DNA of 5,160 nt from the NCBI GenBank assembly GCA_035294565.1, contig DATGKR010000099.1, positions 1 to 5,160 of the forward strand, written 5' to 3'. Shown in pieces: positions 1 to 5,160 of this stretch (position 1 is the first letter of the stretch; each line of letters begins with the position of its first letter). Origin of the DNA: DATGKR01 sp035294565 (GTDB taxonomy: Bacteria > Actinomycetota > Acidimicrobiia > Acidimicrobiales > Palsa-688). The notes under the pieces were generated by a model. The model worked only from the letters and a program-made list of their open reading frames with translations, was not told where the DNA came from and did not search any database. A program made the position numbers and the translations under genes.

Positions 1-1
1 G

Positions 2-1801
2 GGTGCGGTCGTCCACTCCGGTGCGGAGGTGGGCGCACCGGCCGTTGCCGGCGTCGCCGCCACCCCGGAGAGCGCAGCCGCCAGCGTCCCGGCGGCGGTC
101 CCCTACTCGACCACCAACGACCAGGAGGCCGGCGTAGACGAACCCGATCTGGCGAAGACGGACGGCAGGCTGCTCGTCGCCATCCGCCACCAGCCTCCCG
201 GCGTCGAGGTCGCCTCGGTGGCCTCTGAAGGCCAGGGAGGACCGCGCCTCGACTCGTTCCTGCCGCTGCAATCAGCCGACGAGCTGTTCCTCACAGGCAG
301 CTACGTGGTGGTCCTCGGGTACGCGAGCGGCACCCCCCAGCCAGAGACCACGGTGACAGTGGTGAGCGTCGCCGACCCGAACCGCCCGGTGGTCGTCCGA
401 TCGTTCATGCTCCCCGGCGAGGAGGCGGCCGCGCGGCTGATCGCCGGGCGGGTGGTGGTCGTCGTCTCGTCCCAACCCGAGCTCCCCTTCGTCTACCCGG
501 CCGGCGCGGGCCAGGCGGCGGTGGCCACGGCATCCCGGACGAACCGCCGGCTGGTCGAGCGCTCCAGCCTCGCCGAATGGATCCCGCAGGTGAGATCCTG
601 GCCCAGCGGAACTGCGTGGCCGGTCGACTGCAGCGCCATCCTCCACCCTGACGCCGCCGCCGGCCTCGGAACCGTGTCGGTGGTGAGCATCGACCCTTCG
701 AGCGACCAGCCCGGATCGCAGCTGACCATCGTCGGCGACCCGTCGGCCGTCTACGCGTCGACCACGTCGCTCTACGTGGCGACCACGTCCTGGCCGGCCC
801 AACCCTATGGCGAGGGAGCGGCGACCACCGACGTGCACGAGTTCGACCTCTCCGACCCCGCCGCCCCCCGCTACGTCGGGTCGGGCTCCGTGCCGGGGAG
901 CTTGATCGGCCAGTACGCCATGTCCGAGTACGACGGGGACCTGCGCGTGGCCACCACTGTCGGCTCCGCCACCCCGCCCCCGGGGGAGGGAACGGCGCCG
1001 GCGCAGCTTTCCGACAACCGGGTCACCGTCCTCGCGCCGCGCGGCGGCGCGCTGGTCACGATAGGTTCGCTCGGCGGGCTGGGAGACGGGGAACGCATCT
1101 ACGGCGTGCGTTTCGACGGTCCCCTCGGCTACGTGGTCACCTTCGAGCAGACCGACCCTCTCTACGTCGTGGACCTGTCGGACCCGGCGCACCCGGCCCT
1201 CGAGGCGAGCCTGCCCCTGACCGGGTTCTCGTCCTTCCTGCAGCTGCTGAACCCGACCTGGCTGCTCGGCGTGGGCCAGGGCGTCGACTCCGAGCTGCGC
1301 CAGACAGGCCTGCAGCTGGAGGTGTTCGACGTCGCCGACCCGGCGCGCCCGTCCCTCGCTTCGACAGTGTCGCTGCCGGGGGCGAGCTCCCCTGCGGAGA
1401 ACGACCCCCACGCCCTGCTCTGGTGGCCTGCGGACAGCCTGGTGGCGATGCCGGTCGACTCCCCCGCCGGCCCGAGCGTCTACGTGTGGCGGCTCGGATC
1501 CGGGGGCCGGCTCGAACAGGTCGCCACGATCTCCCAGCCGGCAACACCGCCGTCGTGCCCGTGCGCCTCGGGCGAGCCGCCCTGCCCGTGCGTCTCGGCA
1601 GGCGGCGCCTCTTGCTCGTGCGCTGCCATCGCATCGCCGGCGGGCGTCGCGCCCGCCGTGGCGGTCGGCCCCTACTACGGCGCGGCCGAGCGGATCCTCG
1701 TCGTGGGCGACGCCCTCTACACCGTCTCCGACGCGGGCATCATGGCAACCGACATGACCAACTGGCGAGAGGCAGCGTGGCTTGCCTACAGCGGGGGCTG
1801 A
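2..1801 (+). CDS. Secreted beta-propeller domain protein (Beta_propel family), 5'-truncated
   Basis: The reading frame is open from base 2 with no stop, so the true start and the expected signal peptide lie left of the window; the GTG at 29 is only the first start-like codon. The encoded part is 599 residues. Seen: the family signature YSTTN..EAGVDEPDLAKTDG (bases 104-166), which in this family opens the propeller; repeated strand-rich blades, many ending in 'vvDlsDPa.P'; the core TDPLYVVDLSDP (from 1151) followed by GFSSFL (from 1223) and LLGVGQ; and a late DPHALLWW segment. These match the family of secreted proteins with a C-terminal beta-propeller distantly related to WD40. Their biochemical role is not established; an extracytoplasmic binding or scaffolding role is inferred. 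Odd: six of the seven visible cysteines lie in three C-x-C pairs (1556-1621) just before the last strands; the seventh is at 629-631. The 3' end overlaps the sigma factor gene by 20 bases. Family call firm, function open. Confidence 0.88.
   Translation, partial: GAVVHSGAEVGAPAVAGVAATPESAAASVPAAVPYSTTNDQEAGVDEPDLAKTDGRLLVAIRHQPPGVEVASVASEGQGGPRLDSFLPLQSADELFLTGSYVVVLGYASGTPQPETTVTVVSVADPNRPVVVRSFMLPGEEAAARLIAGRVVVVVSSQPELPFVYPAGAGQAAVATASRTNRRLVERSSLAEWIPQVRSWPSGTAWPVDCSAILHPDAAAGLGTVSVVSIDPSSDQPGSQLTIVGDPSAVYASTTSLYVATTSWPAQPYGEGAATTDVHEFDLSDPAAPRYVGSGSVPGSLIGQYAMSEYDGDLRVATTVGSATPPPGEGTAPAQLSDNRVTVLAPRGGALVTIGSLGGLGDGERIYGVRFDGPLGYVVTFEQTDPLYVVDLSDPAHPALEASLPLTGFSSFLQLLNPTWLLGVGQGVDSELRQTGLQLEVFDVADPARPSLASTVSLPGASSPAENDPHALLWWPADSLVAMPVDSPAGPSVYVWRLGSGGRLEQVATISQPATPPSCPCASGEPPCPCVSAGGASCSCAAIASPAGVAPAVAVGPYYGAAERILVVGDALYTVSDAGIMATDMTNWREAAWLAYSGG
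1556..1621 (+). repeat. In-frame C-x-C repeat inside the propeller gene
   Basis: Three degenerate in-frame units begin at 1556, 1583 and 1613, each opening with TGC-(C/T)CG-TGC and so encoding C-P-C, C-P-C and C-S-C. The first two units share most of their first 17 bases (TGCCCGTGCG.CTCGG), and the spacing is 27 and then 30 bases. This suggests a small tandem duplication that added a cysteine-rich loop to the last part of the propeller. Metal binding or disulfide bonding is possible but inferred. Confidence 0.6.
1767..1772 (+). promoter_or_regulatory. Shine-Dalgarno-like site for the sigma factor gene
   Basis: GAGAGG lies 9 bases before the TTG at 1782. It is inside the end of the propeller gene. 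It supports TTG as the start: the frame is closed by a TGA at 1755-1757, and there is no other ATG, GTG or TTG between that stop and 1782. Confidence 0.45.
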
Positions 1802-2345
1802 GCGAACCGATGACGTCGAGCTGCTCAGAGCGGCCGCCGCCGGCCAGCCCCCCGCGGTGCGCCGGCTGCTCGACGAGGTGGCCCCGGTCGTCTACGGGTA
1901 CCTGTTCGCCAGGGTCGGCGGCGAGCAGGCCGTGGCGGAGGATCTCCTGCAGGAGACCCTCCTCGAAGCGGTGAGGTCCGCCGGTGGGTTCCGCGGCGAA
2001 GCGGCGCTGTCCACGTGGCTGTGCGCCATCGCCAGGCGCCGCCTCGCCCGCCACTACGAGGCGGAGCGGAAGGCCGAGGCGGCGCGGCGGGGCCTCCACG
2101 CCCTCGGGGATCCCTCCGGCGTGCAGGCGGACGGCTTCGACGGCTTGGATCGCCGCGACGAGGTCGTCCGCGCCCTCGGCCGTCTGTCCCCCCTCCACCG
2201 CCAGGTGCTGGTGCTCAAGTACCTCGACGGCCTTGCGGTGGAACAGGTCGCGTCGCAGGTCGGGCGCACCCGAGTGCAGGTCCAGTCGCTGCTGCAGCGG
2301 GCGCGCGACGCGCTGCGGCGCGAGCTTGGAGCCGAGGATGCCTGA
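1782..2345 (+). CDS. ECF-type RNA polymerase sigma factor (sigma-70 family)
   Basis: A 187-residue protein with the two-domain layout and length of ECF sigma factors; it would direct RNA polymerase to a specific promoter set. Region 2 spans about residues 10-92: DDVELLRAAAAG at 10-21, the core-binding helix AEDLLQETLLEAVR at 52-65, and the -10-recognition segment STWLCAIARRRLARHY at 77-92. A variable linker follows (about 93-124). Region 4 runs from about 127 to 182: LSPLHRQVLVLKYLDGLAVEQVA and a helix-turn-helix ending SLLQRARDALRREL, expected to bind the -35 element. The TTG start is chosen because region 2 begins at once and no ATG is in frame nearby; the next in-frame GTG would cut into region 2. 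It overlaps the propeller gene upstream by 20 bases and the TIG membrane gene downstream by 8 bases, so translation is probably coupled. No C-terminal sensory extension is present, so control probably comes from a partner protein. Its subgroup and target promoters cannot be told from this window. Confidence 0.93.
   Translation: MPTAGAERTDDVELLRAAAAGQPPAVRRLLDEVAPVVYGYLFARVGGEQAVAEDLLQETLLEAVRSAGGFRGEAALSTWLCAIARRRLARHYEAERKAEAARRGLHALGDPSGVQADGFDGLDRRDEVVRALGRLSPLHRQVLVLKYLDGLAVEQVASQVGRTRVQVQSLLQRARDALRRELGAEDA
2328..2331 (+). promoter_or_regulatory. Ribosome binding site for the TIG membrane protein gene
   Basis: GGAG sits 6 bases before the ATG at 2338 and inside the last codons of the sigma factor gene. 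With the ATGCCTGA overlap of start and stop codons, it fixes this ATG as the start and suggests translational coupling. Confidence 0.5.
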
Positions 2346-2970
2346 CGAGGAGCTGTTCCGGGATCTCGACGCGCCCCGGCCGCTGCCGGCGGACGTCCGG
2401 AGGCGCCTGGAGGACAAGCTTCTCGCCGGCGCCCCGCGGGCGCTGCCCGAAGACGTCTCCCGGCGACTCGCCGGGCGGCTCGTCCGCCCGCGTCGCCGCC
2501 CTCCGTGGTGGGCGGGAGCAGCGGCAGCGGCCGTTCTGCTCGCCGCCGGGGTGTCGGCGGCGGTGCTGGCCGGCGCGGGTGGCGGCTCCGGCCCGAGCCA
2601 CACAGCGGCGAGAACCGTGGCGCCGTCGGCGCCAGCCGGGCCTGCCGCGCAGGCGGCCCCCGCTCAGGGCCATGGGCAGCCGAGCGCCGCGGCGGCGCAG
2701 CCGGCGGGCCTACCCGTCGTTGACTCCCTGGCTCCAAGCGGCGGCCCAGCCGGGGGAGGCACGTGGGTGACCATCACCGGAGCACGCTTGGCGGGCGCGA
2801 CGGCCGTCTTTTTCGGGAACATACCGGCGGAGAAGGTCGCGGTGCTCTCCTCGTCGCAGATCCGGGCGTTGTCCCCCCCTCACCCGCCGGGCGTGGTGGA
2901 CGTGGAGGTGACCGGCCCCGCCGGGCGGAGCAGCCCCCGACCGGGGACCTCGTTCACCTACGCCGGGTGA
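2338..2970 (+). CDS. Single-pass membrane protein with extracytoplasmic IPT/TIG domain; candidate anti-sigma partner
   Basis: 210 residues, no cysteine. Order of parts: a cytoplasmic tail (1-55) with two copies of an R-x-L-P-x-D-V-x-R-R-L unit at 14-29 and 34-49, spaced exactly 20 residues; a basic stretch RPRRR (50-54); a hydrophobic, Ala-rich membrane segment from WW at 57-58 to about 80; a Pro/Ala/Gln-rich linker (about 84-124); and an IPT/TIG immunoglobulin-like domain (125-210), shown by LPVVDSLAPSGGPAGGGTWV, VTITGARL, AVFFGN and the closing TSFTYAG. The positive-inside rule places the tail in the cytoplasm and TIG outside. The start overlaps the sigma stop by 8 bases. The position suggests a regulator of that sigma factor, with the repeat tail contacting sigma and TIG sensing an envelope ligand or the propeller protein; this is inferred. 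It lacks the H-x3-C-x2-C zinc motif of ZAS anti-sigma factors. Alternatively it is a plain surface protein under that sigma factor's control. Confidence 0.82.
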   Translation: MPDEELFRDLDAPRPLPADVRRRLEDKLLAGAPRALPEDVSRRLAGRLVRPRRRPPWWAGAAAAAVLLAAGVSAAVLAGAGGGSGPSHTAARTVAPSAPAGPAAQAAPAQGHGQPSAAAAQPAGLPVVDSLAPSGGPAGGGTWVTITGARLAGATAVFFGNIPAEKVAVLSSSQIRALSPPHPPGVVDVEVTGPAGRSSPRPGTSFTYAG

Positions 2971-3045
2971 GGGCGCCGTCGCCGATACGGCGAAGACCGA
3001 ACGGGCCCGGACCGGAAACCTCCTTCACCTGCGCCGGGTGAGGGC
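2940..3045 (+). repeat. Imperfect 35-bp direct repeat of the TIG gene's 3' end
   Basis: Bases 2940-2974 (last TIG codons, stop and 4 bases beyond) recur at 3011-3045 with 31 of 35 identical positions; mismatches are at 2945, 2946, 2952 and 2960. The offset is 71 bp, not a multiple of three. Both copies encode TSFT-Y/C-AG and end in TGA-GGGC, but the second copy is out of frame with the first. It looks like the remnant of a duplicated or recombined TIG-domain end. The second copy runs up to the base next to the HAD stop codon. Confidence 0.75.
2979..2993. terminator. Small hairpin in the convergent spacer, possible weak terminator
   Basis: A perfect inverted repeat TCGCCG-ATA-CGGCGA (6-bp stem, 3-base loop) lies between the convergent TIG and HAD genes. 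It has no T-tract, so intrinsic termination is doubtful. A second short stem, GGGCC-TAC-GGCCC, lies at 3042-3054 over the HAD stop codon. Either could help separate the two converging transcripts. Confidence 0.25.
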
Positions 3046-3771
3046 CTACGGCCCCGCCCAGTCGGAGTGGGGATCCGAGGCGGGGAAGGACTCGATCTCC
3101 TCCTCGTCGACATGGTTGACGTCGAGCCGTTCGATCGCCTCCACGGTGAGGTCCGACAGGGAATCTGTCACCAAGCCTGCCAAAGCCAGCGCCTCTGCCT
3201 CGGGCGGGTAGCTCCCGTTCGGCACCGCTACGACCCCGAGCCCGGCGGCGGCGGCCGCCTTGATCCCGTTGGTCGAATCCTCCACGGCGACACAGCTCCC
3301 GGGGTCCACGCCCAGCCGTCGGGCGGCTTCCAGGTAGACGTCGGGGTGCGGCTTGCCTCTGGGCACCTCCTCGGACGACACTGTCGCCCGGAAGGCGGAC
3401 CTCCATCCGCTGAGCGCCAGCACCTCGTCGATGACCACCCGGTCGGACGAGGAGGCCAGCCCCAGCGGCCACCGGGTCCCGATGCACTCGAGCGCCTCGC
3501 CTGCGCCGGGCAGCACGGGCAGCGCCTGCCGGTACCGTTCGAGCAGGACGCCCACCACCAGATCGACGATCCTCGCCTCGTCGAGGTCGACGCCCAGCTC
3601 GCTGCGGATGTAAGCGGACCACTCTGACGGGCTCATGCCCTGCATGGCGGCGGTGGCATCCGCTCGCCACCGGCCGCCGTGGCGGGCGACGACTTGGCGC
3701 CGGGCAGCGTCCCAGAGGCGTTCAGAATCGAGGAGCACCCCGTCCAAGTCGAACACGACAGCCCTGATCAC
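3046..3771 (-). CDS. HAD-superfamily hydrolase, phosphatase / beta-phosphoglucomutase-like
   Basis: A 241-residue cytosolic enzyme expected to use an aspartyl-phosphate intermediate on a small phosphorylated metabolite. Motifs, counting from the GTG at 3771: motif I FDLDGVLLDSE with nucleophile D8 and acid/base D10; a helical cap at about 18-85; motif II LASSS near S107; motif III GKPHPDVYL with K140; motif IV VEDS with E164 and D165, followed by TNGIKAAAAAG as in the HAD-IA / beta-phosphoglucomutase group. The family does not reveal the substrate. GTG at 3771 gives the normal IRAVVFDLDG opening strand. The frame continues to an ATG at 3945, but those 58 extra residues are Arg/Pro-rich and unlike the family. 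A GTG at 3756 is better spaced from a strong Shine-Dalgarno site but would remove the first strand. The C-terminus (217-241) is an acidic tail with ESFPASDPHSDWAGP, outside the HAD fold. The gene converges on the TIG gene and diverges from the methyltransferase. Confidence 0.88.
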   Translation of the reverse strand: MIRAVVFDLDGVLLDSERLWDAARRQVVARHGGRWRADATAAMQGMSPSEWSAYIRSELGVDLDEARIVDLVVGVLLERYRQALPVLPGAGEALECIGTRWPLGLASSSDRVVIDEVLALSGWRSAFRATVSSEEVPRGKPHPDVYLEAARRLGVDPGSCVAVEDSTNGIKAAAAAGLGVVAVPNGSYPPEAEALALAGLVTDSLSDLTVEAIERLDVNHVDEEEIESFPASDPHSDWAGP

Positions 3772-3775
3772 CTCC
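3767..3775 (-). promoter_or_regulatory. Perfect Shine-Dalgarno match overlapping the HAD start
   Basis: Read on the minus strand this is GGAGGTGAT, a 9-base exact complement of the usual 16S rRNA 3' end. It contains the preferred GTG start (3771-3769) within itself. It lies 10 bases before the next in-frame GTG (3756-3754). So either the start is 3756, or the first GTG is used with an unconventional arrangement. Confidence 0.4.
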
Positions 3776-3968
3776 CAAGTATTGCGCCGCGTGACCGGGG
3801 AATGGGCCGGCCGCTTCCGAGCGTGCCGGCGGGGCGGATGACAACGCCGTTTTGGCGCTCTGGTACGCCCTCCTAGTCCACGCCTGGCGGCGCCCGGCAA
3901 TCCGAGCCGACGGCAAGCGCTGGGTACTGTCCGCACGAAGCGCAAAACTGCTCCCGTTCGGAGATCGG

Positions 3969-3986
3969 CGTCGCGCGGCGACGTTT
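3969..3986 (+). repeat. GC-rich hairpin followed by TTT
   Basis: CGTCGC-GCG-GCGACG forms a perfect 6-bp stem with a 3-base loop, then TTT at 3984-3986. The form is that of a weak intrinsic terminator on +, but no gene ends just upstream. It may instead be an operator or simply a chance GC palindrome. Confidence 0.3.
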
Positions 3987-4133
3987 AGGCGCTCGGATAC
4001 CACCACCAGCACCCTCGGCTCGAAAGAACGAATGGGCGGACGGAGGCGTCGCGGTGGGGCACCCGGCCGTGCTCGGCCCTGTTGGGAGTCCCGCCTCTTT
4101 CCTATCGGATCGAGGATCACCCTGTTGGCTGTA

Positions 4134-4153
4134 CGCGCCGCCAAAGCGGCGTG
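4134..4153. repeat. GC-rich hairpin upstream of the methyltransferase gene
   Basis: CGCCGC-CAAA-GCGGCG (4136-4151) forms a 6-bp stem with a 4-base loop. It extends to 8 pairs if one G-T wobble and an outer C-G pair are counted. It lies about 110 bases before the methyltransferase start and could be a regulator site or leader structure. No known RNA family is recognised. Confidence 0.3.
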
Positions 4154-4265
4154 GCGGGCAAGGTGCTCGGGGCCCGGCCCGATAGATCGCTGCGTAGTCG
4201 CTCGGCCGCTGACATGAGTTGCGCTTGCTTTGCTTCTTTGCAGATGGACCGCCGATCATTTGTCG

Positions 4266-5084
4266 ATGCCCGACAACCACGAGCCCGGTCATCGCTACCT
4301 GCACGGCCACCACGACAGCGTGCTCCGCTCTCATCGTCGCCGCAGCGTCGAGAACTCCGCCGCCTACCTCCTGCCACATCTCGCCCGGGATGCCAAAGTG
4401 CTAGACGTCGGCTGCGGACCGGGCACGATCACCGTCGGCCTCGCCGCTTCGGTCCCCGACGGCGCCGTCGTCGGCCTCGACGCCGCGCCCGAGGTACTCG
4501 ACGAGGCCCGATCGCTTCCTGAAGCCGCCGAGCGGGCGAACCTGCGCTTCGAGGTCGGCGACGTCTACGACCTCGACTTCGACGACGGTTACTTCGACGT
4601 CGTCCACGCCCACCAGGTCCTCCAGCACCTCGCCGACCCGGTGCGGGCTCTGGCCGAGATGCGCCGGGTATGCCGAGCCGGTGGGGTCGTCGCCGTGCGC
4701 GACGCGGACTACGGAGCGATGTGCTGGCACCCCGCCACCGACGGTCTCGACGACTGGAAGGCGCTGTATCGCACCGTGGCACGCGCGGTCGGCGGCGACC
4801 CCGACGCCGGACGACACCTTCGCTCCTGGGCGCTGCAAGCCGGGTTCTCGAGCGTCGAAGCGTCGGCCAGCGCGTGGTGCTTCGCGACCCCCGAGGAACG
4901 AGCGTGGTGGGGCGGGCTGTGGGCCGAGCGGCTAACCCGGTCACGCTTCGCCGAGCAGGCGACGACAGCGGGTTTGGCGACACCCGCAGATCTGGACCGC
5001 CTCGCCGAGGTGTGGAACCGATGGTCGGCCACCGAGGACGCCTGCTTCTTCGTCCTCCACGGCGAGGTGCTCGCCACACCGTGA
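4266..5084 (+). CDS. Class I SAM-dependent methyltransferase (UbiE/Methyltransf_11-like)
   Basis: A 272-residue soluble enzyme expected to transfer a methyl group from S-adenosylmethionine; the acceptor is unknown. From the ATG at 4266: an N-terminal lid with YLHGHHDSVLRSH (11-23) and ENSAAYLLPHL (29-39), typical of an actinobacterial methyltransferase group; SAM motif I VLDVGCGPGTITVGLA (45-60); acidic D72 ending strand 2 (VVGLDAAPE), which should hold the ribose hydroxyls; GDVYDLDF with D99 near the adenine; post-motif FDVVHAHQVLQHL (110-122); EMRRVCRAGGVVAVRDADY (131-149); and a C-terminal Trp-rich part (TPEERAWWGGLWAERL) that probably forms the substrate pocket. ATG 4266 is chosen because the family's first conserved block starts shortly after it. 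TTG codons at 4230 and 4260 would add 12 and 2 residues, and a stop at 4215-4217 closes the frame. No good Shine-Dalgarno site precedes any of these starts. It has its own spacer and no operon partner in view. Confidence 0.9.
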   Translation: MPDNHEPGHRYLHGHHDSVLRSHRRRSVENSAAYLLPHLARDAKVLDVGCGPGTITVGLAASVPDGAVVGLDAAPEVLDEARSLPEAAERANLRFEVGDVYDLDFDDGYFDVVHAHQVLQHLADPVRALAEMRRVCRAGGVVAVRDADYGAMCWHPATDGLDDWKALYRTVARAVGGDPDAGRHLRSWALQAGFSSVEASASAWCFATPEERAWWGGLWAERLTRSRFAEQATTAGLATPADLDRLAEVWNRWSATEDACFFVLHGEVLATP

Positions 5085-5097
5085 CTGCGCCAGGGGT

Positions 5098-5160
5098 TCA
5101 CGGCTTCGCTCGGCACGGGTGCTCGGCGCGGCCTGTTCGGAGTTGTTCGATCCAGTAGTC
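5098..5160 (-). CDS. Possible C-terminal end of a minus-strand gene, cut by the window edge
   Basis: On the minus strand a 20-codon open stretch (DYWIEQLRTG...AKP) ends in TGA at 5100-5098, 13 bases beyond the methyltransferase stop. Three quarters of its codons end in G or C, and convergent packing would be normal. Twenty open codons in high-GC DNA are weak evidence, another frame is open here too, and I recognise no family. Confidence 0.25.
   Translation of the reverse strand, partial: DYWIEQLRTGRAEHPCRAKP

Larger units (their letters stand above)
3772..4265. other. Long divergent intergenic region without a supported gene
   Basis: This spacer of nearly 500 bp separates the leftward HAD gene from the rightward methyltransferase and must hold the promoters for both. 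I see no convincing -35/-10 pair, no tRNA and no recognisable protein. Open frames here (+ 3852-4217; - 3873-4379) translate to Arg/Pro-rich strings without family signatures. The base composition is less extreme than in the genes, with A/T-richer patches. It contains two GC-rich hairpins (3969-3983 and 4134-4153) and a run of four TTGC words at 4219-4241. Confidence 0.55.

Noticed and set aside
272..1411. 379-codon open frame on the minus strand opposite the propeller gene
   Set aside because: Its product is rich in Arg, Gly and His with no family signature, while the + frame has clear propeller motifs over the same bases. It is the usual antisense shadow in high-GC DNA.
1984..2337. Upstream extension of the TIG protein frame through the sigma gene
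   Set aside because: These codons give Arg/Ser/Cys-rich nonsense in place of the sigma factor. The ATG at 2338 has its own GGAG site and overlaps the sigma stop.
1740..2603. 287-codon minus-strand frame across the sigma and TIG genes
   Set aside because: It lies opposite firmly identified sigma factor motifs, and its Arg/Ala/Pro-rich product matches nothing.
3067..3627. 186-codon + strand frame opposite the HAD gene
   Set aside because: It mirrors the HAD coding frame. HAD motifs I-IV are all on the minus strand.
2954..3670. 238-codon minus-strand frame overlapping the HAD gene
   Set aside because: It is in a different frame from the HAD motifs and its product is Arg-rich without domains.
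3772..3945. 58-residue N-terminal extension of the HAD protein from the ATG at 3945
   Set aside because: The stretch is dominated by Arg and Pro, has no family similarity and no intervening start codon. Family proteins begin just before the FDLDG motif.
3852..4217. 121-codon + strand frame (TTG start) in the divergent spacer
   Set aside because: There is no ribosome site or known domain, and the later half turns into Arg/Gly-rich sequence. The first half has moderately GC-rich third positions, so a gene remnant is not excluded, but it is not supported.
3873..4379. Minus-strand frame ending with a C-x-x-C followed by another Cys (FCASCG...DC)
   Set aside because: It looked zinc-ribbon-like, but it is an isolated motif in a frame that overlaps the start of the methyltransferase gene and has no other signature.
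1..5160. tRNA genes, CRISPR arrays and insertion sequence ends
   Set aside because: I found no tRNA T-loop/acceptor pairing, no regularly spaced repeats with spacers, and no transposase motifs or flanking inverted repeats.

Overview
The window is high-GC bacterial DNA (roughly 70 % G+C by eye, strong G/C bias at third codon positions, GTG/TTG start candidates). Together with the protein families present, this points to an actinomycete-like organism (Actinomycetota), possibly an uncultured lineage. I cannot place it more precisely. There are no rRNA genes, tRNAs, CRISPR arrays, insertion sequences or phage genes that I can support.

Left part (1-2970, all on +): a tightly packed three-gene unit. 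First is the 5'-truncated gene of a secreted beta-propeller protein of the 'secreted protein with C-terminal beta-propeller' family (Beta_propel type). It overlaps by 20 bases an ECF-type sigma-70 factor that starts on TTG. The sigma gene overlaps by 8 bases a 210-residue single-pass membrane protein with a short cytoplasmic tail, a Pro/Ala-rich linker and an extracytoplasmic IPT/TIG domain. The overlaps imply co-transcription and translational coupling. The membrane protein sits where an anti-sigma factor normally sits, so the three genes may form an envelope-sensing module: secreted propeller, membrane TIG protein, sigma factor. That role is inferred.

Middle (2971-3771): a short convergent spacer carries a 35-bp imperfect copy of the 3' end of the TIG gene. 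Beyond it, on the minus strand, lies a HAD-superfamily phosphatase / beta-phosphoglucomutase-like hydrolase with all four HAD motifs and an unusual acidic 'ESFPASDP' C-terminal tail.

Right part (3772-5160): a divergent spacer of nearly 500 bp has no gene I can support but contains two GC-rich hairpins. It is followed by a class I SAM-dependent methyltransferase on +. The last 60 bases may hold the C-terminal end of a minus-strand gene that runs off the window. The HAD and methyltransferase genes look like ordinary stand-alone metabolic genes with no evident link to the sigma module.
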